From the NCBI GenBank assembly GCA_947624325.1, contig CANQJT010000001.1, forward strand, positions 124,001-188,000: a stretch of 64,000 nt of DNA, in the 5' to 3' direction. A model generated the notes under the pieces. The model searched no databases, had not been told where the DNA came from, and worked only from the letters and a program-made list of their open reading frames with translations. Position numbers and translations under genes: made by a program. The stretch comes from Candidatus Gastranaerophilales bacterium. GTDB lineage: Bacteria; Cyanobacteriota; Vampirovibrionia; Gastranaerophilales; Gastranaerophilaceae. Positions within the stretch are counted from its first letter, which is position 1; each line of letters opens with the position of its first letter. Below, piece by piece: positions 26,976 through 35,175 of the stretch.

Positions 26976-28157
26976 ATGTTTAATAGATTTTTTTCAAAAA
27001 GAATAAAAAATACACCGCCTTCATTTATAAGGGAAATTTTAAAAGTAACTCAAAACCCTGAAATAATATCGTTTGCAGGCGGTCTGCCAAATCCTGTATC
27101 ATTTCCTCAAGAAGAATTGAAAATTTCCATGAACAGAATTGCAGATAAATATGGTGCAAAAATTTATCAATATTCGACTACAATGGGCTTAGACAGTTTA
27201 AGACAATATATTGCAGACCGATATAAAAAACTCTGGGGTATGGATATTACAATTGAAAACGTGATAATAACTACGGGTTCACAACAGGCTTTAGATTTAA
27301 TAGGTAAAGTTTTTGTTGATGAAGGTGATAATGTTATGGTTGAAAAGCCTTCATATCTTGGCTTGCTTCAGGCCTTTTGCCTATATCAGGCAAATTTTGT
27401 TCCGGTCTCTCTTAATGATGACGGACTTGATATTGATGATTTAAAAAGAGTTATATCTGAATATAAGCCTAAAGTTGCTTATTTAATTCCCAACTTTCAA
27501 AATCCGACCGGGCTTACATATACCTTGGAAAACAGAGAAAAAGTTTTTGATGTAATTAAAGATGAAGATTTAATTTTAGTTCAGGATGATCCTTATGGAG
27601 AATTAAGATTTGAAGATGCTGAAAGAATTCCTTATATCGGTTTAAATAAATCTGATAAAAATATTTATTTGGGCTCTTTTTCTAAAATTGTTACTCCCGG
27701 TATGAGGCTTGGTTATATTATTGCCAATAAGGAAATTATTAAAATGCTTGAAACCGCAAAACAAGCTTCTGACCTGCATTCTAATATATTCGGTCAATAT
27801 TTAATTTCTGATTATCTGTACAATAATGATTTAGACAAACATATTGAAAAAATTAAGAAATTATATAAAACTCAAGCAGCAGCAATGGTCGGTGCTATGG
27901 AAGAATATTTTCCTAAAGAAGTTAAATTTACAAGACCAAAAGGCGGAATGTTCAGCTGGGTAACATTAAAAGAAGGAACAGATGTTCTTAAGCTTTTTGA
28001 TAGAGCTATAGAAAAGAAAGTTGCATTTGTTCCGGGGCATCCTTTTTATGTTAATCCGCAAAGTGTAAATACTTTACGTTTAAACTATACCAATGCTGAT
28101 GAAAATACAATTAAAACAGGTATTATTCGCCTTGCTGAAGCACTTGGGGAAGTGTAA
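26976..28157 (+). CDS. PLP-dependent aminotransferase, fold type I (2-aminoadipate/aromatic type)
   Basis: 393 aa. The PLP-binding Lys is in LGSFSKIVTPGMRLGYI (about residue 235). The N-terminus PSFIREILKVTQNPEIISFAGG, the TTGSQQALDLIGKV loop and PNFQNPTG are characteristic of the LysN/ARO8-like class I subgroup, related to the catalytic half of MocR regulators but here without the DNA-binding domain. The amino-donor specificity (2-aminoadipate, branched-chain or aromatic) is uncertain. A GGGATAGAGG region precedes the ATG. Confidence 0.88.
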   Translation: MFNRFFSKRIKNTPPSFIREILKVTQNPEIISFAGGLPNPVSFPQEELKISMNRIADKYGAKIYQYSTTMGLDSLRQYIADRYKKLWGMDITIENVIITTGSQQALDLIGKVFVDEGDNVMVEKPSYLGLLQAFCLYQANFVPVSLNDDGLDIDDLKRVISEYKPKVAYLIPNFQNPTGLTYTLENREKVFDVIKDEDLILVQDDPYGELRFEDAERIPYIGLNKSDKNIYLGSFSKIVTPGMRLGYIIANKEIIKMLETAKQASDLHSNIFGQYLISDYLYNNDLDKHIEKIKKLYKTQAAAMVGAMEEYFPKEVKFTRPKGGMFSWVTLKEGTDVLKLFDRAIEKKVAFVPGHPFYVNPQSVNTLRLNYTNADENTIKTGIIRLAEALGEV

Positions 28158-28205
28158 TTTTAATTTAGATGATATAATTCTTAAAAACGAAATTCTGAGG
28201 TAAAT

Positions 28206-29402
28206 ATGTCTAGAAATAAAAAAATTATAATATTAATATTATGTTTAATCGGCTTAGGGCTTTCATTTGAGTTGTGCAGGGTTTTTTATAATGCTAACTT
28301 TTCTGAAAATCCCGTAAAAAGTATTTGTGCAATAAACGATATGTTTGATTGTGATGCCGTTGCAAAAACCTCATATTCTCAGTTTTTGGGTATTCCGCTT
28401 TCATTATGGGGTGTTATATTATATTTATTTGTTTTATTTATGTTATTTGTTGATAAAATTAAGAATATAAAAGGTTTAGGGTTTTTAGCTGTATTTAAAA
28501 ATCCTCTTTCTTATATATTTTGTGTTTCTCTTTTATCTTTTTGTATTTCCATGGTGCTGGGGTGTATTTCTGTTTTTAAAATAAATTCCGTTTGTATATT
28601 TTGTTTTATGACATATTTGATTGATTTCTTAATAGCAGTTACCGCCAAAGACTGGAAAAACGGTATATTTTATGAAATAAAAAATTCTGTTAGTGATTTT
28701 CTTGAAGCAATTAAAGTAAGACGATATGCATTCTGGTTTATATTAGTTATGATGTTATTTGCCTCTGTACTGGTTTATACTTCACAATCCAATGTATTAT
28801 CTCCGCAAATCTTAAAAAGAAATATGATGATTAAAGAGTTTAGTCAATATAAAAATATTGTTAATAATAATGTAATGGGGCCTTCTGATGCGGATGTTGT
28901 AATAGATGAATTTATTGATTTTAATTGCGGAGGATGTTTTATTGCTAACTTATATCTGCATAGAATAGTTAGTGAATTTGAAAATGTTAAAGTTGTTCAG
29001 CATAATGTACCTTTAGATATTACCTGTAATCCTAAAATGCAATATGAGGGACATAAAAACTCTTGTTTAAAATCAAAATATGTAATTGCAGCAGGAAAAC
29101 AGAATAAATATTGGCAAATGTCTGACATTTTATTTTTACAAGGTCCCGAAAATGAAAAAGAAATATTGGAAAAAGCCAGATTAGTTGATTTTGATATAAA
29201 AAAATTAAAAGAAGATGCTAATAGTGAAGAAGTTAATGAAGAAATTAAAAAATCTTTAAAACTTGCCGAAGAAAAAGATATTTCAGGTACACCGACAATA
29301 TATATAGGAATGAAGAAATTTTTGGGTGTAAATTCATATCCTGATTTTAAAAATATAGTAAAAGAAGCAGGCGGAAGGTTAAAACCGGGAGCAGATGAAT
29401 AA
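28206..29402 (+). CDS. VKOR-DsbA-like fusion for disulfide bond formation
   Basis: 398 aa. The N-terminal half is a vitamin K epoxide reductase domain: Cys pair in CAINDMFDCDAVAKTSYS, the GIPLSLWG loop, and the quinone-side CIFC in KINSVCIFCFM. A fifth membrane helix (about residues 175-195) leads to a periplasmic thioredoxin-like domain with active site FNCGGC and the cis-Pro loop SGTPTIYIG. The protein would oxidise exported proteins and pass electrons to a quinone. Such fusions are typical of cyanobacteria and several anaerobes. The 3' end overlaps queH by 8 nt. Confidence 0.92.
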   Translation: MSRNKKIIILILCLIGLGLSFELCRVFYNANFSENPVKSICAINDMFDCDAVAKTSYSQFLGIPLSLWGVILYLFVLFMLFVDKIKNIKGLGFLAVFKNPLSYIFCVSLLSFCISMVLGCISVFKINSVCIFCFMTYLIDFLIAVTAKDWKNGIFYEIKNSVSDFLEAIKVRRYAFWFILVMMLFASVLVYTSQSNVLSPQILKRNMMIKEFSQYKNIVNNNVMGPSDADVVIDEFIDFNCGGCFIANLYLHRIVSEFENVKVVQHNVPLDITCNPKMQYEGHKNSCLKSKYVIAAGKQNKYWQMSDILFLQGPENEKEILEKARLVDFDIKKLKEDANSEEVNEEIKKSLKLAEEKDISGTPTIYIGMKKFLGVNSYPDFKNIVKEAGGRLKPGADE

Positions 29403-29934
29403 AAATGTACTTGTACATGCCTGCTGTGCTGTCTGCAGTGCATATCCAATAGAAAAATTAAGAGAAGACGGATATAATCCTGTTTTATATTTTTTTAATC
29501 CGAATATATATCCTAAAGAAGAGTATGAAAGACGACTTAACGAACTGGTTAATTATGCAAAGAAAAAAGATGTTAAATTAATAATTGATAATCAAGACCC
29601 TGAAGGATGGTATAACTGTATTATCGGGCTTGAAAATGAACCCGAACGTGGTAAAAGATGTTTAAGGTGTTTTGAATACAGACTGTTATTTACTGTATTA
29701 CAGGCTTTTAAATTGGAGTATAATTATTTCACTACAACATTAACGGTAAGTCCTCATAAAAATTCCAAGGATATTTTTAAAATTGCCGAGGAACTTGCTA
29801 GAAAATATGAGCTTACATTTTTAGATTATGATTTTAAGAAAAATGACGGGTTTCTTAAAACAATGAATATTGCTAAGGAAGAAGGATTTTATCGTCAAAA
29901 GTACTGCGGATGTGAGTTTAGTATTAATAATTAG
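29395..29934 (+). CDS. queH: epoxyqueuosine reductase QueH
   Basis: 179 aa. The QueH (former DUF208) motifs are present: HACCAVCSAYPIE at the N-terminus, FFNPNIYP, and the RCLRCFEYRL and YCGCEFS Cys clusters that bind iron-sulfur and zinc. It performs the last step of queuosine synthesis, reducing epoxyqueuosine in the anticodon of Tyr, His, Asn and Asp tRNAs, as an oxygen-independent replacement for QueG. The start overlaps the VKOR fusion by 8 nt, probably for compact packing rather than shared function. Confidence 0.92.
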   Translation: MNKNVLVHACCAVCSAYPIEKLREDGYNPVLYFFNPNIYPKEEYERRLNELVNYAKKKDVKLIIDNQDPEGWYNCIIGLENEPERGKRCLRCFEYRLLFTVLQAFKLEYNYFTTTLTVSPHKNSKDIFKIAEELARKYELTFLDYDFKKNDGFLKTMNIAKEEGFYRQKYCGCEFSINN

Positions 29935-29947
29935 TGACAAATTTATG

Positions 29948-30229
29948 TTAGCAGGGAAAAATTTCATCGCAAGGTAAATTAATAAGTTTTTCTTTTTGTT
30001 TTCTTGTTAATTGTTTAATTCTGTATTCTTCTTTTTGAGCTTCTTGTTTAGTATTGAATTCTTTCGTATAAACAAGTTTAAGCGGTTTATTCGCTTTGGT
30101 AAATTTTGCGCCTTTTCCTTCTTTATGCAGTTTGTATCTTCTGTCTGTGTCATCAGTATAACCGCAGTAAAGTTTATTATTTACCGTTAAAATTATATAA
30201 ACATAGTATTTTTTATTCTTGTCGTGCAT
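29948..30229 (-). CDS. GIY-YIG domain protein (YhbQ/UPF0213-like)
   Basis: 93 aa, a single GIY-YIG nuclease domain. The signature appears as YYVYIILTVNNKLYCGYTDD, followed by RRYKLHKEGKGAKFTKAN with the catalytic Arg, and EEYRIKQLTRKQK. Free-standing members of this size are widespread; some have weak nuclease activity, but the physiological role is unknown. It overlaps dusB by 17 nt at its 5' end and is convergent with queH. Confidence 0.88.
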   Translation of the reverse strand: MHDKNKKYYVYIILTVNNKLYCGYTDDTDRRYKLHKEGKGAKFTKANKPLKLVYTKEFNTKQEAQKEEYRIKQLTRKQKEKLINLPCDEIFPC

Positions 30230-31205
30230 TTATAGCAATCTCGTTAAGTATGTTAATAATATTATTATAGTTTAATTCTGTTACAAGCCGATGTCGATAT
30301 TCACTTCCGCCTCTTATATATTTTATGTAGCAGGGATAAAATTTTCTAAAAAATTTAATTCCGTTTTCTTCGCCTCTAAATGCAATTTCCATATCTAAGT
30401 GTTTTTTCAGCATAGAAATTTTTTGATTTAAATCAGGTTCGGGAAGTAGAATACCGTCATTTAGGTATTTTTCAATTCTGCTTAGTAATGATAAGTCACC
30501 CATAGATGCTCTGCCTACGGAGATTCCGTCTGCTTTAGAAATTTCAAGACATTTTAAAGCAGTTTGGGGACTTGTAATATCTCCGTTGGCATAATAAGGA
30601 ATATCTATTTCCCCTCTTAATTTTGATAATTCAAGCCAATCGGCAGTGCCTGAATATAATTGGGAACGGGTTCTTGCGTGCACCATAACGGCAGATGCCC
30701 CTGCCTCCTGCATTGCTTGAGCGAATTCTATAAAATTTTTATCATCTTGACTCCATCCCAATCTGAATTTACAGGTAATCGGAATTTTCACTGCTTCCTT
30801 TACTGCTGTTACAATTTCGCTTGCAAGTTTTGGGTTTCGCATTAGAGAACAGCCATCTTGACCTTTAACAATTTTATTTATCGGGCATCCCATGTTTATA
30901 TCTATTATTGATGCTCTATTTTCAAGAATTTTTGCTGCTTTTGCCATTAACTCGGGCTTATGACCTTCTATCTGAAAGGAAACAGGGCTTTCAGATTTGT
31001 CTGTCATAATAATATTGCAGTCGTTGTTTTGTACAAGAGCCTCGGAAGATATCATTTCTGTCATCAGCAGTGTTGTTTTTGATTCTTCTCTTATTAGTTT
31101 TCTTAAAACATAATCTGTAATTCCGGCGAGCGGTGCAAGTGCAGTAATGCTGTTTATTGTTATATTGCCTATTTTTATTTTATTATGGGCTTTTATTTCC
31201 TGCAT
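30213..31205 (-). CDS. dusB: tRNA-dihydrouridine synthase (DusB-like)
   Basis: 330 aa, normal length. FMN-dependent TIM barrel reducing uridines in the tRNA D-loop. Visible motifs are APLAGITDYVLRKL at the N-terminus, NMGCPINKIVKGQDGCSLM with the catalytic Cys, ITCKFRLGW, MVHARTR, and the FMN-phosphate loop ANGDITSP with GISVGRASMGD. It starts directly at the stop of the upstream TPR gene, so the two are probably co-transcribed, as dus genes often are with unrelated neighbours. Confidence 0.93.
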   Translation of the reverse strand: MQEIKAHNKIKIGNITINSITALAPLAGITDYVLRKLIREESKTTLLMTEMISSEALVQNNDCNIIMTDKSESPVSFQIEGHKPELMAKAAKILENRASIIDINMGCPINKIVKGQDGCSLMRNPKLASEIVTAVKEAVKIPITCKFRLGWSQDDKNFIEFAQAMQEAGASAVMVHARTRSQLYSGTADWLELSKLRGEIDIPYYANGDITSPQTALKCLEISKADGISVGRASMGDLSLLSRIEKYLNDGILLPEPDLNQKISMLKKHLDMEIAFRGEENGIKFFRKFYPCYIKYIRGGSEYRHRLVTELNYNNIINILNEIAINARQE

Positions 31206-33332
31206 TTATTTAATCTCATCAATTCTTGCCTGAGCATATTTTTTATAGTCGTTATCTTCTTGAGTATTTTTTACATATTTTATGTAATTTTCTTTAGCAC
31301 ATTTAAAATCATTGATTGAATCATAATCAACAGCAAGAGAGTAATATGCTATTGCCATATCCGGTGCATATTTAAGAGTCATTTTATAATCATTTATTGC
31401 TTTTTCATAATTATTTAAAGCATCATATGCCATTGCTCTGTAGTAATATGCCGTAGAATTTTTTGCATCAGAATTAATAATTTCATTTAATTTAGTAATA
31501 GCTTCATTATATTTTTTATTGTCATAGAAATTTATTGCTTGGGTTAATTTAGTTTCAGAATCTTTTTGCAATATATATGTATTAAGTTCTTTCGCCTGCT
31601 TATGGTTTGGATTTTTACTTAGGGCCATTTGTATATATGGTTTTGCTTTTTCAGTATCATTAAGGTTAATGTATATAGAAGCAATATAGTATGGTAAATC
31701 TGCATTGTTAGGACTTAATTCCATAGCTTTTTTATAGTAGTTAATTGCTTCATTATTATTATTTAATGATTGATATGCCGCAGCAATTCCCATACAGCTT
31801 TCTAATGTAGGAGGATTAATTTTTTTATATTCCTCAACAGCCTTATTATAATCACCGCTTTCAAATGCATTAGAAGCAAGATTATAGCTGTTTGCAGTGT
31901 AATCTTTGGAAATGGTCTCAAATTGTTTTTTTATAAGTTCATTTTCGGGTGCTATTGCTTTTGCTTTATTTATAACATCATAAGCCTTTGCATAATCTTG
32001 TTTTTGTCTGTAAGCTTGAGCTAAATTAATATAAGCATCAGTCTTTTTATTATCAAGTTTAATTGTTTCGTTATAATATGTTATTGCATCATCAAGTTTA
32101 TTTGCTTTATGAAGTTCATATGCAAATTCATAATAAGAGTCTGCATTCATGGGACTATTTTGAACATTTTTATATAAGAAAGCAAGTACATCTTCAGTCG
32201 GCATAGTATTTTTCATAAGCTCAAATAAATTTGTTTTTATGGCTGTATTTTTAGGGTCAAGACTTAAAGCTGTTTTATAAATATCAACCGCGTCGTCATT
32301 TCTGCCTAATTCTTTAAGGCACTCTGCTTTATATGTGAGAACATTTATATTATGAGGCTGTGATGACAGTATATTGTCATATACTCCGATTGCTGCATTA
32401 TAGTTTTTCTGCTCCTGGTAAAGTGTACCAATATTTACTTTTGTATTTATATTAGCAGGATTTAAAGCCTCGGCTTTCCTATATTCATCTAATGCTTCTT
32501 GGTATCTTTTTTCTTTTTGGTATATAACCCCCAGATTTGCATGTGTTTCTGCATCATTTGGGCTTTCATCAACTTTTTTCTGCCAGATTCTTTCCAGAGA
32601 ATTTAAAATATCTGCTTTTTCGGAAGAGTTATCTAAAGCACTGCTGTATTCTTTAAGTGCTGTATTAAAGTCGTTTGTTACTTCATAAGTTCTTGCAAGT
32701 TTAAGATGTAATTCTGTATCAGAGGGATTAACGGTAATTGCTGTTTGATACATTTTAAGAGCGGCATCAGGTCTGTTAAAAATAGTATAAATATCTCCTA
32801 AGGCAGTTGCCGCTTGTGCTTTGTATGTAGGATTTGAAAGTAATTTATGGTAATCATATCCGGCTGCACCAAATTCACCTTTTGTTCTAAGTATTTTTGC
32901 TTCATTAAGTCTGTCTGCCGGGGTTTGTGCAATCTTTTGCGAAGTCTCAAGGATTGATAAATTCTTTTCCATTGCAGATATTGATTGAGTTAAAGAAGTA
33001 TCATTTGATGAGTTATAAAAATATTTTAAAAAGAATATTGCTGATTTTAAATCCGAAATGGCATTTTGAGGCAATTTTGCAGTGTTGTTATAGTATTGTG
33101 CTCTCATGTTATAGGCATTAGAAAGTCCTATTAATGCGGATTTATCTTCTGCATTTGCTCTTATGGCTTTTTTAAATTCGTTAATTGCGCTTGAATATTG
33201 TGAATTTTCCAAATATGTTCTGCCTTGAACATAATTAGGATTTTCAACATAATTATCATCATAAACAGTTTCAGCAAAAACTGCCGAATTAATTAACAAT
33301 AATATTGCCGTTAATATATATTTTTTTTTCAT
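31206..33332 (-). CDS. secreted/periplasmic TPR-repeat protein, 708 aa
   Basis: A signal peptide (MKKKYILTAILLLINSAVFA, cut before ETV) leads to a continuous array of about 16-18 tetratricopeptide repeats running to the C-terminus. Clear examples are ALDEYRKAEALNPANINTKV, AINYYKKAMELSPNNADLPY and AINDYKMTLKYAPDMAIAYY. No enzymatic domain is present. Such proteins scaffold envelope complexes. A CAAGGAG site precedes the ATG. It is divergent from another TPR protein. Confidence 0.85.
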   Translation of the reverse strand: MKKKYILTAILLLINSAVFAETVYDDNYVENPNYVQGRTYLENSQYSSAINEFKKAIRANAEDKSALIGLSNAYNMRAQYYNNTAKLPQNAISDLKSAIFFLKYFYNSSNDTSLTQSISAMEKNLSILETSQKIAQTPADRLNEAKILRTKGEFGAAGYDYHKLLSNPTYKAQAATALGDIYTIFNRPDAALKMYQTAITVNPSDTELHLKLARTYEVTNDFNTALKEYSSALDNSSEKADILNSLERIWQKKVDESPNDAETHANLGVIYQKEKRYQEALDEYRKAEALNPANINTKVNIGTLYQEQKNYNAAIGVYDNILSSQPHNINVLTYKAECLKELGRNDDAVDIYKTALSLDPKNTAIKTNLFELMKNTMPTEDVLAFLYKNVQNSPMNADSYYEFAYELHKANKLDDAITYYNETIKLDNKKTDAYINLAQAYRQKQDYAKAYDVINKAKAIAPENELIKKQFETISKDYTANSYNLASNAFESGDYNKAVEEYKKINPPTLESCMGIAAAYQSLNNNNEAINYYKKAMELSPNNADLPYYIASIYINLNDTEKAKPYIQMALSKNPNHKQAKELNTYILQKDSETKLTQAINFYDNKKYNEAITKLNEIINSDAKNSTAYYYRAMAYDALNNYEKAINDYKMTLKYAPDMAIAYYSLAVDYDSINDFKCAKENYIKYVKNTQEDNDYKKYAQARIDEIK

Positions 33333-33447
33333 AACCTATGAAACTCCTTGTTAATTTTATTTTATATCAATTAAATAAATATTAATATAGTAAAACTGAA
33401 TATTTTTATGTTTAAATAAATCTGTAATATTCATATGGAGTTTATAT

Positions 33448-34587
33448 ATGAAAAAATTAATTTTTACCGTATTTTTACTTATTTTCTCATTAAGTGCACA
33501 AGCGGTTGGAACAATCGATTATATTTTAAAGTCTGATTATGAAATGGCATATAAGACAGCAGAGTCTGAGCTTATGAAAGAAAAGAGTGCTCAAAATTAT
33601 TATAATATGTGTACTGCGGTTTTTTATTTTCATGATTTCAAACAGGCAAAAGCATATTGTAACAGCGCATTAAATATTCTAGATGCCCAAAAGCATCCGG
33701 ATAAAGAGTTAAAGTCAGATATAATTATGCAAATGGGGAATATTTATTCAGATTATTACAAAAATACTGATGTGACATTTGATTATTACAAGCTTGCTAA
33801 AGACTTAAAAGAGACTAATCCTGATACAGACAGATTTTCATTGGCAGGATTATATACTTCAATGGGTTATATATATTATCAAACAGGTAAAAGAGATATT
33901 GCTGAATCTTTTTATGACAAAGCTTTAAAATTATGCAGCGATGATAATAAAAAATTTAATTTTATAAAAGCGGATGTTTATTCAAAAAAGGCAAAAATAT
34001 ATTTTGATGAAAAAAATTATAATAAAGCGAAAGAATATTATCTGCTTGCCTTAAATGAACTTAAATTTTCAGGCGGATATAAAAATATAATACTTGAGGC
34101 ATCTTTAAATGAAAATATGGCAAAAGTATGCGAAAAAATCGGTAACAACAAGTCAGAAATAAAAGAATACTATCAAAAATCTTATGAATTATATAAAACA
34201 TACCCTAAAATAGAATTTTCGGGAAAAAATGAAAAAGAAATTACAATGTCATTAAAAAGCTATCCTTATGATGTGGGACTTAATATAGAGCTCGGCGAAA
34301 TTATGTTAAAAAACAGGGAAGATAATCCAAAAGTATATTTTGATAAGGCAATCGGAATAAATCCTAAGAATGCAGACATTTACTTGAAGATAGCAGAAGC
34401 CTATGCTAATAATTATTCAAAAGAAATGTATTTTTTTAAAATTGAAGCTCAGAGATATATAAAAACAGCAATAGAAATTGCTCCATACTCTAAGGAAGTA
34501 TTTATTAAGTCCGCACAGATATATAAGCTGTTAAAAATGGAAAAAGAATCACAAGAGATGCTTAAAAAAGCAAAGACTTTAACTTAA
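33448..34587 (+). CDS. secreted/periplasmic TPR-repeat protein, 379 aa
   Basis: An N-terminal signal peptide (about residues 1-19, SLSAQAVGT) is followed by TPR-like repeats, for example AGLYTSMGYIYYQTGKRDIA and ADVYSKKAKIYFDEKNYNKA. The repeats are longer and more degenerate than in the divergently encoded 708-aa protein and resemble the Rapsyn/MalT-type spacing. No catalytic domain. ATATGGAG lies upstream of the ATG. Function unknown. Confidence 0.82.
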   Translation: MKKLIFTVFLLIFSLSAQAVGTIDYILKSDYEMAYKTAESELMKEKSAQNYYNMCTAVFYFHDFKQAKAYCNSALNILDAQKHPDKELKSDIIMQMGNIYSDYYKNTDVTFDYYKLAKDLKETNPDTDRFSLAGLYTSMGYIYYQTGKRDIAESFYDKALKLCSDDNKKFNFIKADVYSKKAKIYFDEKNYNKAKEYYLLALNELKFSGGYKNIILEASLNENMAKVCEKIGNNKSEIKEYYQKSYELYKTYPKIEFSGKNEKEITMSLKSYPYDVGLNIELGEIMLKNREDNPKVYFDKAIGINPKNADIYLKIAEAYANNYSKEMYFFKIEAQRYIKTAIEIAPYSKEVFIKSAQIYKLLKMEKESQEMLKKAKTLT

Positions 34588-34637
34588 GAAAAATTTACAA
34601 TTTTTTAAAATAAAAAATTTAAGAAAAAATTTGTGAA

Positions 34638-34646
34638 TGGTATAAT
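34638..34646 (+). promoter_or_regulatory. extended -10 promoter of the hydrogenase operon
   Basis: TGG-TATAAT (34638-34646) with no convincing -35 box lies 37 nt before the chosen hydC start. A perfect TTGACA at 34659 is too close to the gene to be its -35. Confidence 0.45.
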
Positions 34647-34682
34647 TTTATTAATAGTTTGACAGATAACAGGAGAGAGAGA

Positions 34683-35174
34683 ATGACAACATCAACTCCC
34701 GTAATAGATAAAGGGAAATTGGATGAGATTATCCAAAGTTATGACGGTGAAAAGTCATATTTAATTGCAATGCTTCAAAAAGTACAGGAAATATATAAGT
34801 ACCTGCCTGAAGAAGCAATGACATACATAGGTTCAAAGGTAGAAGGTTTATCGCCTGCTACGGTATTTGGTGTGGCAACTTTTTATGCACAGTTTTCCTT
34901 AGAACCGAAAGGAAAATACGAAATAAAGGTATGCGACGGAACTGCTTGCCATGTCAGAGGTTCCATGCCAGTGTTGGAAGCCGTAAAAAAGAAAATTCAA
35001 TTAAAAAACGGCAAAATGACTACGGAAAACGGAATGTTTTCACTTGAAACAGTCAGCTGTTTAGGTGCTTGCAGTTTAGCACCTGCTATGGTTATAAACG
35101 GTAAAATTTATCCCAAAATGACACCCGATGCCGTTGAAATTGTTATTGACGCAATATTGAAAGAGAACGTGTAA
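34683..35174 (+). CDS. hydC: [FeFe]-hydrogenase NuoE-like subunit (HydC)
   Basis: 163 aa from ATG 34683, 8-10 nt after an AGGAGAGAG site; an in-frame TTG at 34659 would start upstream of the ribosome site and is rejected. Thioredoxin-like [2Fe-2S] protein of the NuoE family: ligands are in CDGTACHVRGS and SCLGACSLAPAMVING. It is the small electron-relay subunit of the NAD-dependent HydABC hydrogenase. The next two genes complete the complex. Confidence 0.93.
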   Translation: MTTSTPVIDKGKLDEIIQSYDGEKSYLIAMLQKVQEIYKYLPEEAMTYIGSKVEGLSPATVFGVATFYAQFSLEPKGKYEIKVCDGTACHVRGSMPVLEAVKKKIQLKNGKMTTENGMFSLETVSCLGACSLAPAMVINGKIYPKMTPDAVEIVIDAILKENV

Positions 35175-35175
35175 T

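Noticed and set aside
28206-29934. Functional link between the VKOR fusion and queH because of their 8-nt overlap
   Set aside because: The pathways are unrelated and short overlaps are frequent throughout this compact window.
34659-34682. Longer hydC start (TTG) and TTGACA as a -35 box
   Set aside because: The TTG precedes the AGGAGAGAG ribosome site, and TTGACA lies downstream of the TATAAT with no -10 box at the right distance.
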